This document shows positions 30,701-42,061 of a stretch of DNA of 53,165 nucleotides, piece by piece. The stretch is from an uncultured Mycoplasmatota bacterium. Lineage in GTDB: Bacteria; Bacillota_I; Bacilli_A; RF39; UBA660. A model generated the notes under the pieces. The model had not been told where the DNA came from. It did no database searches and saw nothing but the letters and a program-made list of their open reading frames with translations. The stretch is taken from contig CAMBYP010000004.1 in NCBI GenBank assembly GCA_945872435.1, positions 1 to 53,165 of the forward strand, read 5' to 3'. The first letter of the stretch is position 1. Each line of letters opens with the position of its first letter. The translations under genes were made by a program, and so were the position numbers.

Positions 30701-32730
30701 TTTATATATTCACAAGAACTACACTTAATCACTTTTTTCTTCGTTTCTACTAACATAGAACCACATTCGGGGCACTTTTCTCCTAAAGGTTGATCCCAGT
30801 AAGCTGTTTTACATTTTGGGAAGTGATTACATCCATAAAAGATTTTACCTTTACGACTTTTCTTTTCAATAATTTTTCCATCACAGTTAGGGCAATCACA
30901 TATGATAACTTCTTCTTTTTTTTCTTGCTTAATATATTTACAAGTTGGATAATTGCTACAAGCAGTAAACTGTCCATAACGACCTTTACGAATGACTAAG
31001 TCACTACCACATTCTGGACATTTTTCTCCTGTTTTTTCAGGTTCTTTTTTAGCCACTTTGTCAAAAGCTTCTTGCAATGATGGTTCAAATTCTTTATAAA
31101 ATTTTTCTAAGGTATGATACCAAACTTTTTTACCATCCGCAATTTTATCTAAATCTTCTTCCATTTTAGCCGTATATTTTACATTAATTAAATGAGAAAA
31201 ACTATGTTGTAATTTATCAGTAACTTCAATTCCAATCTCTGTTGGAACAAATTTCTTTTCTTGCATCATAACATAACCACGTGTTTTAATATTATCTAAT
31301 ATTGTTGCATAAGTACTAGGACGTCCAATTCCTAATTCTTCCATTTCTTTAATTAATTTTGCTTCTGTATAACGTGGTTTTGGTTTTGTAAAATGTTGTT
31401 CTTTGATAATCTCTTTTGATTCCATCATAGGTTCTTTTTTCTTGTCAAATACAGGTAATACAGTTTCTAAAGTATTTTCATAATCTGCATAAACACGTAA
31501 ATATCCATCAAATAACAATGTTTGTCCAGTAGCTTTAAATTGATAATTTTCATTATTTAAAATAACCGTTGTATTTTCTGTTTTTGCATCCTTCATAAGT
31601 GAAGAAAGAGCACGATAATAAATCATACGATATAATTTATATTCATCATTGGTTAAATATTCTTTTACACTTTCTGGGGTACGATTTACACTCGTTGGTC
31701 GAATTGCTTCATGGGCATCTTGAACATTTTCTTTTTTCTTGCCTTGTTTTGCTACTCCAACATATTCTTCTCCATATGTTTTCTTAATATAACCATAAGC
31801 ACTTTTAATAAATTCATCACTTAAACGAATAGAATCGGTACGCATATAACTAATAAGACCAACTGTTTCACTACCAAGATCAATTCCTTCATATAGTTTT
31901 TGAGCGATACTCATCGTTTTTTTAGCAGTAAAACCTAATTTATTAGAAGCATCTTGTTGTAATGTACTAGTAATAAATGGAGGTCTTGATTTTTTATTTT
32001 TCTTTTTCTTTTCTACTGTTTCTATTTCAAAAATTGGTTTTAATTGTTCTAAAATCTGATTTGCTTCTTCTTCTGTTTTTACTTCAATATCCTTATGGTC
32101 ATATTGAAATAAATCAGCATCAAACTGATTAAATTTTGCTGTAATGGTCCAATATTCTTCTTTTTGAAAGCTTTCAATTTCTCTTTCTCTATCAACAATT
32201 AATTTAAGAGCTACACTTTGTACTCTACCTGCAGAACTACCACTTGTTTTGGATTGAATAAATTTAGAAAGACGAAATCCAATAATACGATCTAAAATTC
32301 TTCTTGTCTCTTGACTATTCACTAAATCTTGATCAATTTTACGTGGATGTTTTAAAGCTTCTAAAATAGCTGGTTTTGTAATTTCATGAAAAACAATTCT
32401 ATCATATTGTTGCTCATTTAAACCTAATACATCATATAAATGCCAACTAATTGCTTCTCCCTCTCGGTCAGGGTCGGTTGCAAGATAAACAAAACTCGCA
32501 TTTTTACAATCTTTTTTTAACTCATCAATTACTTTTTTCTTGCCTTTAATTGTCACATATTTAGGTGCAAAATGATTTTCGATATCAACACCTAATCCAT
32601 ATTTTCCAGAAGTTGCAAGATCTCTAACATGACCTTTACTAGAAACTACTTTATAATCATTTCCCAAGTATTTTTCAATTGTTTTCGATTTACTTGGAGA
32701 TTCCACAATGACTAAATTTTTTTTATGCAT
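30697..32730 (-). CDS. topA: DNA topoisomerase I with three C-terminal zinc ribbons
   Basis: LVIVESPSKSKTIEKYLG; ISYMRTDSIRLS; C-terminal CPECG/CDCPNC/CPECG motifs. Confidence 0.98.
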   Translation of the reverse strand: MHKKNLVIVESPSKSKTIEKYLGNDYKVVSSKGHVRDLATSGKYGLGVDIENHFAPKYVTIKGKKKVIDELKKDCKNASFVYLATDPDREGEAISWHLYDVLGLNEQQYDRIVFHEITKPAILEALKHPRKIDQDLVNSQETRRILDRIIGFRLSKFIQSKTSGSSAGRVQSVALKLIVDREREIESFQKEEYWTITAKFNQFDADLFQYDHKDIEVKTEEEANQILEQLKPIFEIETVEKKKKNKKSRPPFITSTLQQDASNKLGFTAKKTMSIAQKLYEGIDLGSETVGLISYMRTDSIRLSDEFIKSAYGYIKKTYGEEYVGVAKQGKKKENVQDAHEAIRPTSVNRTPESVKEYLTNDEYKLYRMIYYRALSSLMKDAKTENTTVILNNENYQFKATGQTLLFDGYLRVYADYENTLETVLPVFDKKKEPMMESKEIIKEQHFTKPKPRYTEAKLIKEMEELGIGRPSTYATILDNIKTRGYVMMQEKKFVPTEIGIEVTDKLQHSFSHLINVKYTAKMEEDLDKIADGKKVWYHTLEKFYKEFEPSLQEAFDKVAKKEPEKTGEKCPECGSDLVIRKGRYGQFTACSNYPTCKYIKQEKKEEVIICDCPNCDGKIIEKKSRKGKIFYGCNHFPKCKTAYWDQPLGEKCPECGSMLVETKKKVIKCSSCEYIK

Positions 32731-32755
32731 ACTAATCCACCTTTTCTAAAAATAA

Positions 32756-32784
32756 GTTATATCAAATACATCCATATTTGTCAA
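32756..32784 (-). promoter_or_regulatory. putative topA promoter TTGACA-N17-TATAAC
   Basis: hexamers and spacing. Confidence 0.6.
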
Positions 32785-32854
32785 CTTTCTACTTATATAT
32801 ACATCATCATAAATATCTTTTCCTTTAAAGAAAGAAAAAGAAGTAAAAACTTCT

Positions 32855-33376
32855 TTAAAAATAAGGATTATATTGTTTTTCTTCTTTTAAACTGGTTCTA
32901 GGTCCATGTCCAGGATATAAAACAATATCATCAGGATATTGTTTGATTTTATGAAGGCTTTCTTTCATTTGTTCTTCATCTCCACCTTCTAAATCCATTC
33001 TACCAATACTACCCTGAAATATGAAATCACCAACAAACATACATTTCTCTTCTTTAAAATAATATGTAACAGAATCTTTTGTATGCCCCTTTGTAAAAAT
33101 TACTTGAAATTGAAATGGTCCTACTTGATAAATTTTCTCTTTTAAATTAGAATTTTCAAAAATCGCTGCCTGTGTATCTTGTACTACTTCTAATAAAGCT
33201 CCAATATGATCAAAATGACGATGTGTTAATAAAATTCCAATCACATCATAATCTTTATAAGCTTTTTTAATACGCTGAAAATCATCTCCAGGATCCACAA
33301 TTAATGCTTTAGATTTCAAAGTAACCACATAACAGTTTTCTTCTAATGCACCAGTGATAATTGTTTCAATATTCAT
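32855..33376 (-). CDS. MBL-fold metallo-hydrolase (glyoxalase II-like)
   Basis: THRHFDHIGAL motif, PGHGPRTSLKEEK. Confidence 0.92.
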   Translation of the reverse strand: MNIETIITGALEENCYVVTLKSKALIVDPGDDFQRIKKAYKDYDVIGILLTHRHFDHIGALLEVVQDTQAAIFENSNLKEKIYQVGPFQFQVIFTKGHTKDSVTYYFKEEKCMFVGDFIFQGSIGRMDLEGGDEEQMKESLHKIKQYPDDIVLYPGHGPRTSLKEEKQYNPYF

Positions 33377-33377
33377 A

Positions 33378-33605
33378 TTAAAATGGTCGATTCTTTCTAT
33401 TCATCGGATTATTTCTTAAAATACGTAAATCATTTTGACGTCTTTTTAATTCTTGATCTACAAAATTGGTTGGCTTTGGTTCTGGTGCTTTTGGTTGATG
33501 AATTTGTTGCATACGATTTTGATAAACTTTTGTCGCATTTTCTTCACGTATTACTTTTGGGTCTCTTCGTCCCATATATTCCCTTTGAAATGGATTTTGA
33601 TTCAT
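33378..33605 (-). CDS. small hypothetical protein
   Basis: MNQNPFQREYMGRRDPKVIR; between rnhB and the MBL gene. Confidence 0.5.
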   Translation of the reverse strand: MNQNPFQREYMGRRDPKVIREENATKVYQNRMQQIHQPKAPEPKPTNFVDQELKRRQNDLRILRNNPMNRKNRPF

Positions 33606-33606
33606 T

Positions 33607-34227
33607 TTATTTTCCCTCCAATATTTTTTTGATTGGACCATAAGTCTTACGATAGCCATCAATTAAACCATAAGTACAAATGGCTTCTAAATGTTTTTTA
33701 GTAGGATACCCTTTATGATTTTTAAAACCATATTGAGGATATTTTTTATCTAATTCAATCATCATATGATCTCTAGTTACTTTAGCTACTACACTAGCTG
33801 CAGCAATACTAATACTTTTTGCATCTCCTTTTACAATAGACATCACAGGAATATCTAATTGCATTGGCATAGCATCTGTTAAGACATATTCAAGTGGTAA
33901 TTTTTTCTGAACTTTGTGAATAGCTTTTATCATTGCTTCTTTCGAAGCTTGATAAATATTAATTTCATCAATTCTCTCTGGAGAATCCATACCAATTTCA
34001 ACCGCTAATGCATGCTCCATAATATATTGATAAAACATTTCTCTTTTTTTTTCGGATAATTTTTTAGAGTCATTTAATCCTGGCAATGAAAAATCACTAG
34101 GAAGTACAACACATGCTGTTACAACTGGACCAATTAAAGGGCCTCTTCCTACTTCATCTACACCGCCAATATATTGAATTCCTTGGTTCCATAATTCCTT
34201 TTCATAATGATATAAATCTATTTCCAT
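33607..34227 (-). CDS. rnhB: ribonuclease HII
   Basis: GVDEVGRGPLIGPVVTACVVL. Confidence 0.98.
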   Translation of the reverse strand: MEIDLYHYEKELWNQGIQYIGGVDEVGRGPLIGPVVTACVVLPSDFSLPGLNDSKKLSEKKREMFYQYIMEHALAVEIGMDSPERIDEINIYQASKEAMIKAIHKVQKKLPLEYVLTDAMPMQLDIPVMSIVKGDAKSISIAAASVVAKVTRDHMMIELDKKYPQYGFKNHKGYPTKKHLEAICTYGLIDGYRKTYGPIKKILEGK

Positions 34228-34283
34228 ATTATAACCTCTCATTTATTATAACGAATTTAAAACAAAGTAGCAATAATGGTTAT

Positions 34284-35096
34284 TTATTTTCGTTTTTTTA
34301 TTTTTTGTTTCACACTATCAATATAATATGAAATTTGACTATAATACAATTCTTTATCTTCATCCTTTAATCTTCCATTCATGTTATATAAATTATCTAA
34401 TAAAAATGGTTCTTGAGGATTTAAAAAATAACTTTCACTTTTTAAATTTTGTATCATCGATTGATTATTTTCAGGATAAACATCACACTCTGTAATAATT
34501 ACTTGTTCAGGATATCTTTCATCGCGATACCATTCACTTACTTCATAAATTGGTTGTAATTTTTTTTCATCATATTGGCTAAATATTTCTTTACCACTTT
34601 TTAGTAAAGTATGTTTACTGATGCGATGTTTTTCATAACCATTTTCATCAAATGTAGAAATCGTAATTCCACGTTGTATTTTTTTCTTTTTTTTCATAAA
34701 ATAGTCTTTCATAACTAACTGAGTTGGTTTTTTTGAGTCATACTCTAATTTTCGACTCCAATTTCCAGATTGAACAACTAATATTAATTTTTTAGAACTT
34801 ATAAAAAAAGTATTATTGTCATTTGTTATTTCAAATGAAATATGTTCTAGTCCTTCTTCATCCATATTCTGATTTATTTTTAAATTTATTGGATTATTAT
34901 GATAATCAAAAAAATAACATTCTAAATCATGACTAACTTTACGACATATTCCTCTATTCAAAACACTTTCAGAAATGCCTTCTAAAATACATTCCAAAAG
35001 TTCAATCACGTTTCTTGTTTCTCGATAAATTTCTGCATATCTTGTTATATTTGTCATGAAAAATCGATCACTCAAATTAATTGCTTTTTTCTTCAT
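34284..35096 (-). CDS. hypothetical protein
   Basis: intact ORF; start MKKKAINLSDRF with GGAAGG RBS. Confidence 0.5.
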   Translation of the reverse strand: MKKKAINLSDRFFMTNITRYAEIYRETRNVIELLECILEGISESVLNRGICRKVSHDLECYFFDYHNNPINLKINQNMDEEGLEHISFEITNDNNTFFISSKKLILVVQSGNWSRKLEYDSKKPTQLVMKDYFMKKKKKIQRGITISTFDENGYEKHRISKHTLLKSGKEIFSQYDEKKLQPIYEVSEWYRDERYPEQVIITECDVYPENNQSMIQNLKSESYFLNPQEPFLLDNLYNMNGRLKDEDKELYYSQISYYIDSVKQKIKKRK

Positions 35097-35118
35097 TAAA
35101 CCACACCTTCCATTCATT

Positions 35119-35146
35119 AAAAAAGCATATGTCAATGACATATACT
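35119..35146 (-). terminator. leuS terminator hairpin
   Basis: agtatatgtcattgacatatgctttttt on minus strand. Confidence 0.65.
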
Positions 35147-35148
35147 TT

Positions 35149-37542
35149 CTATTTTACTACAATATTCACTAACTTAGAAGGAATTGTGATAATTTTTACA
35201 ATTTCTTTCCCTTCCATATTTTTCTTTACATTTTCTATACTTTTTGCAAGTTCTTCCATCTCTTCTTTTGAAGTATCACTAGATACATCCATTTTTCCTC
35301 TTACTTTTCCATTTACTTGTACAACCATTGTAAATGTATCAACTTTCAATTTACTTTCATCATAAGTTGGCCAAGATTCGTAAGTAATGGTATCGTTATG
35401 TCCTAAAATACTCCAAATTTCTTCTGCAATATGAGGAGCAAGTGGACTTAATAGTTTAATAAATCCTTCTGCATATTCCTTTGGAATAAATTCTTCTTTA
35501 TAAATAGCATTTACAAAAATCATCATTTGACTAATTGCTGTGTTGAAATTTAATGTTTCATAATCATTTGTTACTTTTTTCACTGTAGCATGATAAATCA
35601 TTTCTAAATTTTTATTTGCTTCATCTTTCACGCGATGTTCTTCTACAAAATAGCGATAAATACGATCCAAAAATCTTCTAGAACCTTCTACTCCTTTTGT
35701 ATCCCAAGGTTTACTTGCTTCTAATGGTCCCATAAACATTTCATACACACGTAGTGTATCTGCTCCATATTCTTTTACAATATCATCAGGATTGATTACA
35801 TTTCCACGTGATTTACTCATTTTTTCACCATTAGAACCTAAAATCATTCCTTGATGACATAATTTTTTAAATGGTTCTTTTACTGGAACGATTCCTTTAT
35901 CATATAAATAATTCGTCCAAAATCTAGAATATAATAAATGTCCTACAGCATGTTCTGGTCCACCAACATATAAATCAACTGGTAACCAATGTTCTAATAA
36001 TTTTTTATCAGCAATTTCATGATCATTTTCTGGATCAATATATCTTAAGAAATACCAACTAGATCCAGCACTTCCAGGCATTGTAGAAGTTTCTCTTTTT
36101 GCTTTTTTACCATCTATCGTAACAGATACCCAATCTTTTGCTTTTTCTAGTGGTGATTCGCCATTTTTACTTGGACGATAATCTTCTAATTCTGGAAGCA
36201 CTAATGGTAATTCCTTATCATCTAATGCTTTCATACTACCATCTTCAAAATGAACAATAGGAATTGGTTCTCCCCAATATCTTTGACGAGCAAAAATCCA
36301 ATCACGAATATGATAATTAATTTGTTTTTTTCCAACATGATGTTCTTCTAACCAAGCAATCATTTTATCAATGGCTTCTTGTTTTCCAAGACCATTTAAA
36401 AATTCTGAATTCACATGAACTCCATCTTCAGTAAACGCCTCTTTTGTGATATCTCCACCATCTAATACTTGAATCATTGGAATATCAAATTTTTTTGCAA
36501 ATTCATAATCTCTAGTATCATGAGCTGGTACAGCCATAATGGCTCCAGTGCCATACCCTGCTAATACATAATCACTAATCCAAATAGGAATTTCTTTACC
36601 ATTTACAGGATTGATAGCATAAGCACCTGTAAATACACCTGTTTTATCTTTATTTAACTCTGTTCTCTCTAACTCTGATTTTGTAGCGCACTTCTTTTTA
36701 TACGCTTCTATTTCTTCTTTCTTATCTTCTGTTGCAATCTTTTCTACACATTCGAGTTCTGGTGCCATAACACAATAAGTCGCACCAAATAAAGTATCAG
36801 GTCTTGTTGTAAACACTGTAAACTCTAAATCTGTATCTTTAATTTTAAACTGAACATGAGCTCCAATTGATTTTCCAATCCAATTCTTTTGAATTTCTTT
36901 CGTAGACATTGGCCAATCTAATTCTTCTAATTGCTCTAATAATCTTTCTGCATACTTTGGAATTGTTAAAACCCATTGTCTCATATTTTTACGTACAACA
37001 GGAAAACCTCCACGTTCGCTTTTTCCATCAATTACTTCATCATTAGCAAGAACCGTTCCCAATTCTTCACACCAATTTACTGGCATATTAACACATTTCG
37101 CATAACCATCTTCATATAATTTTTTAAAAATCCATTGTGTCCATTTATAAAATTTAGGATCTGCCGTTGAAATTTCTCTATTCCAATCATAAGAAAAACC
37201 TAACATTTTTAATTGTCTTTTAAATGTTTGAATATTATTTTCTGTAAAACCAGACGGATGATTTCCGGTATTAATTGCATATTGCTCTGCTGGAAGTCCA
37301 AATGCATCCCATCCCATTGGATGAAGTACATTAAATCCTTTCATACGTTTATAACGAGAAATAATATCTGTTGCTGTATACCCTTCTGGATGTCCAACAT
37401 GTAATCCTTGTCCAGATGGATATGGGAACATATCTAAACAATAATACTTTGGTTTCGAAAAATCCCAAATATCTGTCTTAAATGTTTGATGTTCATCCCA
37501 ATAATTTTGCCATTTTTTTTCTACCTTTGTTGCTTCGTACAT
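35149..37542 (-). CDS. leuS: leucyl-tRNA synthetase
   Basis: [37 protein letters not shown]. Confidence 0.99.
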   Translation of the reverse strand: MYEATKVEKKWQNYWDEHQTFKTDIWDFSKPKYYCLDMFPYPSGQGLHVGHPEGYTATDIISRYKRMKGFNVLHPMGWDAFGLPAEQYAINTGNHPSGFTENNIQTFKRQLKMLGFSYDWNREISTADPKFYKWTQWIFKKLYEDGYAKCVNMPVNWCEELGTVLANDEVIDGKSERGGFPVVRKNMRQWVLTIPKYAERLLEQLEELDWPMSTKEIQKNWIGKSIGAHVQFKIKDTDLEFTVFTTRPDTLFGATYCVMAPELECVEKIATEDKKEEIEAYKKKCATKSELERTELNKDKTGVFTGAYAINPVNGKEIPIWISDYVLAGYGTGAIMAVPAHDTRDYEFAKKFDIPMIQVLDGGDITKEAFTEDGVHVNSEFLNGLGKQEAIDKMIAWLEEHHVGKKQINYHIRDWIFARQRYWGEPIPIVHFEDGSMKALDDKELPLVLPELEDYRPSKNGESPLEKAKDWVSVTIDGKKAKRETSTMPGSAGSSWYFLRYIDPENDHEIADKKLLEHWLPVDLYVGGPEHAVGHLLYSRFWTNYLYDKGIVPVKEPFKKLCHQGMILGSNGEKMSKSRGNVINPDDIVKEYGADTLRVYEMFMGPLEASKPWDTKGVEGSRRFLDRIYRYFVEEHRVKDEANKNLEMIYHATVKKVTNDYETLNFNTAISQMMIFVNAIYKEEFIPKEYAEGFIKLLSPLAPHIAEEIWSILGHNDTITYESWPTYDESKLKVDTFTMVVQVNGKVRGKMDVSSDTSKEEMEELAKSIENVKKNMEGKEIVKIITIPSKLVNIVVK

Positions 37543-37543
37543 A

Positions 37544-37891
37544 TTACATCTTTCCTCTCTTTTTCAAATATTTACTAAGTAATGTATAACTGATTACTAT
37601 CATGATCACTAATACTATAAATCCTACCACAAATTTTAATAGCCAGTGGGCTACCAGACTTGCCACTGCTGCTGAAATACAAATATCAAGTGTATTTACC
37701 ATTAACACCATACGTGCTAAAGAATAAAATTCCATATTTTTGATATCAACATGATATTTACTTTCTAACAACTTCATTTCAGCACTTGTTTTATAAGCCT
37801 CTAATCTTTTTTTACTTTTTAAAATCAGCAAAGCATATATTCCATATACTAAAAAAACAGAAAAAACAAATAAAATAATCTCTTTCAACAT
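37544..37891 (-). CDS. small multi-TM membrane protein in the leuS T-box operon
   Basis: [24 protein letters not shown] start after RBS AAAGGGATGGA; 2 nt from leuS start. Confidence 0.6.
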   Translation of the reverse strand: MLKEIILFVFSVFLVYGIYALLILKSKKRLEAYKTSAEMKLLESKYHVDIKNMEFYSLARMVLMVNTLDICISAAVASLVAHWLLKFVVGFIVLVIMIVISYTLLSKYLKKRGKM

Positions 37892-37910
37892 TCCATCCCT
37901 TTCATACACA

Positions 37911-38117
37911 AAAAAGTATTATCAATTTAAGGACGGAATTACCGCGGTACCACCTTAATTCATAATACTTTATGCACTTTATCATAATAACGGTATGAAC
38001 CGGTCTATCGACAGCTCCAAAGCAAGTTCATAATCATCATGGCTAATTTACACCAACCATTAGCTCTCTTTTTCATGACTTTTTATTACTACTCTTTTTC
38101 TTCGCCTTTCAAAAAAC
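37911..38117 (-). ncRNA. T-box riboswitch leader, predicted leucine specifier CUU at 38024-38026
   Basis: T-box aaggtggtaccgcgg, stem I ggttggtg and tgaaCTTgctttggagc, terminator aaagtattat...ataatactttttt. Confidence 0.95.
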
Positions 38118-38123
38118 AAATTT

Positions 38124-38152
38124 ATTATATTATATTTGTTCAATATATTCAA
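38124..38152 (-). promoter_or_regulatory. putative T-box operon promoter TTGAAT-N17-TATAAT
   Basis: -35 lies inside the 3' end of the GH31 gene. Confidence 0.65.
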
Positions 38153-40526
38153 GTAATTTTAGGAATAAACGAACAAATTTTCTTTCCAAACCTTTTCTTC
38201 TCAATTTACGAATTTCAATTCTTTTCTTTTTAATTGGTAAATTGCTAAATAAAATAGAATCAATCACTTCTTTCATTTCTGTTTCGATTTGTAAATCATT
38301 AATAATTGATTCAATATCATCATTAATTAAACGTAAAGCATCAATTTCAATATCTTTTCCTTTACAATTAATTGTAAGTTGTCCGATTGTTGGAACATCT
38401 TTAACTTCAACAATAAAATCTGTTCCTTCAATCCAAGATTTTGATTGAATTTTATTTTCGTTAAAGAATACAACTACATCTTCAGCTTTTTTCGTATTAC
38501 GGAAACGAATTTTGTAATTTCTTTTTTCAGGAATAATACCACTTTTTCCTTCAATAGCACGAATAATAACTGTGTAATTATTTGGTAAATAATTATAATC
38601 AATAGAAGTTAATAAATAATATCCTTGACGATATAAATCACTGACACCATCATCTTCATATAAATTATACTGATTATTCTTACCAGGGAAAATGTGAATT
38701 TCCATATCTTTTGGTGGTGTTGTATCATTCATATTTTCATGAGTACCAAATGGAATAATAGAACCAGATTTAGCAAATACTGGATAATCTTCATCTTTAA
38801 AGAAAGAAACATACTTCTTACCTCCAGGAAATTTTTTACCTGTCATAAAGTCATACCATGTACCATTTGGCATATAAAACTTATGAATAACTCGATTCAT
38901 TAAATACTCTTTTTTTGAAATAATTGGACATACAAATAATTCAGTTCCAAAGAAATATTCATTTTTATATAAATCATCATCATAAAGTTCAGGCATTTGA
39001 TAATAAATTGGTTGAACAATTGGCATTCCATATTTAGAATATTTATAACTTTCTGCGTACAAATATGGAATCAAACGATGTCTTAGTTGTAAGTAGTCCT
39101 TGGCAATACGATAAGTTTTTACACTCCAACGCCATGGTTCTCTTTTATAATATTTTCCCGTTTCACTACCTAATTTTAAAATTGGACTAAATGTTCCTAA
39201 TTGAATGAAACGAGTATAAAGTTCATTATCTTCAATTCCTTTATAATATCCACCAATATCATGACTCCAGAAAGATACCCCTATATTAGAAGCACTCGCA
39301 TTATAAAGAGGAACTTTCTTTAATGTATCCCAACTTACAATCGTTTTACCTGAATAAAGAACAGGATAACGATGAGGTGCTAAATTAGTATTACGTGAAA
39401 GTACCATTGGACGACGTTTAAAATTACGCCTCATATCATAAAAATGATAATGTTGCAATAACCTTAAATCATTCATCTTTTTCATCTGATCGATATCTAT
39501 AAAATAAAAGTCAACGCCCATATTATCTAATGGATGAATTAATATTTTTAAATATACATCAATAAATTTTGAATCAAACATTTGAAAAGGAATTCTTCCT
39601 TTTTCATCTGCTCTTAAATATTCAATTACTTTTTGATAATTTGTTTCATAATTATGAATATAATCAAAATGATTTAATGTAAGTCCTAAACGAACTCCTT
39701 TAGAATGTAATAAATTCACCATCTTATCAGGAGTTGGAAATCTAGAAGAATCAAATGAAAAACCAGAATATTGTTTCTTAGAAATATCTTTTTTATGCCA
39801 ATCTTTATTTAAAAGCAAAATAGAAAGTGGTATATCAAAATCATCAAATTCTTGTATTAATTCACTTACTTGTTTTTCATCATAACTAACATTTCGACTC
39901 CACCAATTTCCAAGCGCATATCTTGGTACTAAAGATGGAAAACCAGTTAATCCAAAATAATCTTTTAAACAAAGTGCAAAATCTTTTAAATAGAAAAATG
40001 CATAAATATCAATTCCTTTAGATGTTCTTTCTTTTAATGTTCCCCCATCTTCAATGACTAAGCCATTAGAATCATCAATGGTTGCAAAACCATCAGCAGA
40101 ATACAATCCTTTTCCGAATTTTTCATCTGTATCCATACTAATTCCTGGAGCCCCATAATTTCTAACCTCGGGATGGCCATAATTCCAAATACGATCACTG
40201 TTTAATAAATTAATACGTAAATTTCCAATTGGATTCATCTTAGAACCAGCAAAGGAACGATTTTTTAAATAAAATAAATGAAAATACTTAGTTGTAATTT
40301 CTAATGATACAGCATCTTCTTTAAATTGAAATTTAGGAATTGGAAAACTACGATTTGTAACTAATTCCGTTAAACGATCTTCAAATATTCCATCTTCTTG
40401 ATATTCCAAGCGAATTAAACGCTCTGTTAACACTGTAATACGATATTTCTCACCTTGAAAGATGGCTTTTTGATTTGCTACTCCTTTTGTTTTATCAAAT
40501 TCAAATTGACTACCTAATGGATACAT
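38130..40526 (-). CDS. glycoside hydrolase family 31 protein
   Basis: VPRYALGNWWSRN, FYFIDIDQM, SFWSHDIGGYYKG...LGTFSPILKLGS, DDGVSDLYRQG. Confidence 0.92.
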   Translation of the reverse strand: MYPLGSQFEFDKTKGVANQKAIFQGEKYRITVLTERLIRLEYQEDGIFEDRLTELVTNRSFPIPKFQFKEDAVSLEITTKYFHLFYLKNRSFAGSKMNPIGNLRINLLNSDRIWNYGHPEVRNYGAPGISMDTDEKFGKGLYSADGFATIDDSNGLVIEDGGTLKERTSKGIDIYAFFYLKDFALCLKDYFGLTGFPSLVPRYALGNWWSRNVSYDEKQVSELIQEFDDFDIPLSILLLNKDWHKKDISKKQYSGFSFDSSRFPTPDKMVNLLHSKGVRLGLTLNHFDYIHNYETNYQKVIEYLRADEKGRIPFQMFDSKFIDVYLKILIHPLDNMGVDFYFIDIDQMKKMNDLRLLQHYHFYDMRRNFKRRPMVLSRNTNLAPHRYPVLYSGKTIVSWDTLKKVPLYNASASNIGVSFWSHDIGGYYKGIEDNELYTRFIQLGTFSPILKLGSETGKYYKREPWRWSVKTYRIAKDYLQLRHRLIPYLYAESYKYSKYGMPIVQPIYYQMPELYDDDLYKNEYFFGTELFVCPIISKKEYLMNRVIHKFYMPNGTWYDFMTGKKFPGGKKYVSFFKDEDYPVFAKSGSIIPFGTHENMNDTTPPKDMEIHIFPGKNNQYNLYEDDGVSDLYRQGYYLLTSIDYNYLPNNYTVIIRAIEGKSGIIPEKRNYKIRFRNTKKAEDVVVFFNENKIQSKSWIEGTDFIVEVKDVPTIGQLTINCKGKDIEIDALRLINDDIESIINDLQIETEMKEVIDSILFSNLPIKKKRIEIRKLRRKGLERKFVRLFLKLLEYIEQI

Positions 40527-40539
40527 ATGTATCCCCCCT

Positions 40540-41955
40540 TTACAATTCTTCTATTCTCATAAAATTTGTATGTTTTACTTCATGAAATGGATAACCACCA
40601 GTAATAATTACTTTATCATGTTCTTTGGTATCCATAAATTCTTTTAAACTACTAATTGATTGCTTCATCATTTTATCAAATGAAGTAAACTCAGATATTT
40701 TAACTCCATATACACCAAAACAAAGAGATAATTGCTTAATCACAGCTTCATCAGAAGATAATGTAACAATTGGACAAGATGGTCTAAAACGACTAATACG
40801 GCGCGCTGTATATCCTGTAACTGTTGGTGTAACAATTGCAACACATCTTAATCTATTCGCACAAGTCGCTACACTATAAGCAATCGAACCAGTAATACCT
40901 TCTTCTTCCGTCCTCATTGCACTATCTAAAAGTTCATAATATGGAATATCTTTTTCTGCTGTTTCTATAATCTTTTCCATCATTGTTAATACTTCAATAG
41001 GATATTTACCAACAGTTGTTTCTCCACTTAATATCACTGCATCTACTCCATCTAATACTGCATTTGCAACATCACTTACTTCCGCACGTGTAGGATGATT
41101 TGAATTTTCCATACTTGCCAAAAATTCAGTTGCTACCAAACTTACTTTTCCTTCGTTATGACACTTATGAATAATCATCTTCTGAATACCAGGAACTCTT
41201 TCCACAGGAAGCGACACTCCTAAATCACCTCTTGCAATTAAAATACCGTCTGATACGCGAATAATTTCATCGATTTCTTCTACCGCTTCTTCTGTTTCAA
41301 TCTTAGTCAAAATCGAAATACGATTATCATTTAATTGAATCAATAAGTCATTTACTTCTAATACATCTTCACTAGAATGAACAAATGATAATGCTAAAAA
41401 ATCAATTTGATGTTCATGAGCATATACAATATCTTGTTTATCTTTTTCCGTTAAAAAATGCAAATTTAATTTACAATCAGGAGATATCACTTTCATTCCT
41501 GCTTTTAATACTCCTGATTTTTCTACCACACAAGTAAGGACATCTTCTCTTTTATCAACAATTTTCAAAACCACTTCATTGTCACCTAAAATTAAGTGTG
41601 AATTATATTTTAATTCTTGCACTAATGATTGATAAGAAATAGAAAAAAATGTTTCATCTCCTACTCTTTCATCCGTATAAACTTCTACAATTTGTCCTTC
41701 TTTTAGTTCAACCGTTTTCTTCTTCAATTGATTTACAACAATTGTAGGTCCATTTAAATCCATCATAATAGCTACATTTGTATTTAACTCTTCATTTAAT
41801 TGATTTAATTTTGTAATCACGTCATCACAAAAATCATAATCAGCATAACTCATGTTAATACGAATTACATCAAGACCAGCTAATATCATTTGCTTTAAAA
41901 TTTGCTTATCTTGACTCGCAGGACCTATGGTTGCAACTATCTTAGTCTTATTCAT
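40540..41955 (-). CDS. pyk: pyruvate kinase
   Basis: TKIVATIGPASQD, ILIARGDLGVSLP, DGVDAVILSGETTVGKYP. Confidence 0.98.
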   Translation of the reverse strand: MNKTKIVATIGPASQDKQILKQMILAGLDVIRINMSYADYDFCDDVITKLNQLNEELNTNVAIMMDLNGPTIVVNQLKKKTVELKEGQIVEVYTDERVGDETFFSISYQSLVQELKYNSHLILGDNEVVLKIVDKREDVLTCVVEKSGVLKAGMKVISPDCKLNLHFLTEKDKQDIVYAHEHQIDFLALSFVHSSEDVLEVNDLLIQLNDNRISILTKIETEEAVEEIDEIIRVSDGILIARGDLGVSLPVERVPGIQKMIIHKCHNEGKVSLVATEFLASMENSNHPTRAEVSDVANAVLDGVDAVILSGETTVGKYPIEVLTMMEKIIETAEKDIPYYELLDSAMRTEEEGITGSIAYSVATCANRLRCVAIVTPTVTGYTARRISRFRPSCPIVTLSSDEAVIKQLSLCFGVYGVKISEFTSFDKMMKQSISSLKEFMDTKEHDKVIITGGYPFHEVKHTNFMRIEEL

Positions 41956-42029
41956 AGTATCACCTATCATACATTATACCAATTTTTGCAAATTTTGGGT
42001 AGTATTTCTATCAAAATAGTGTAAACAAA

Positions 42030-42058
42030 AAGAGAGTTATTTTACAACTCTCTCAATT
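42030..42058 (-). terminator. terminator
   Basis: ttgagagagttgtaaaataactctctttttg on minus strand. Confidence 0.75.
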
Positions 42059-42061
42059 TTT

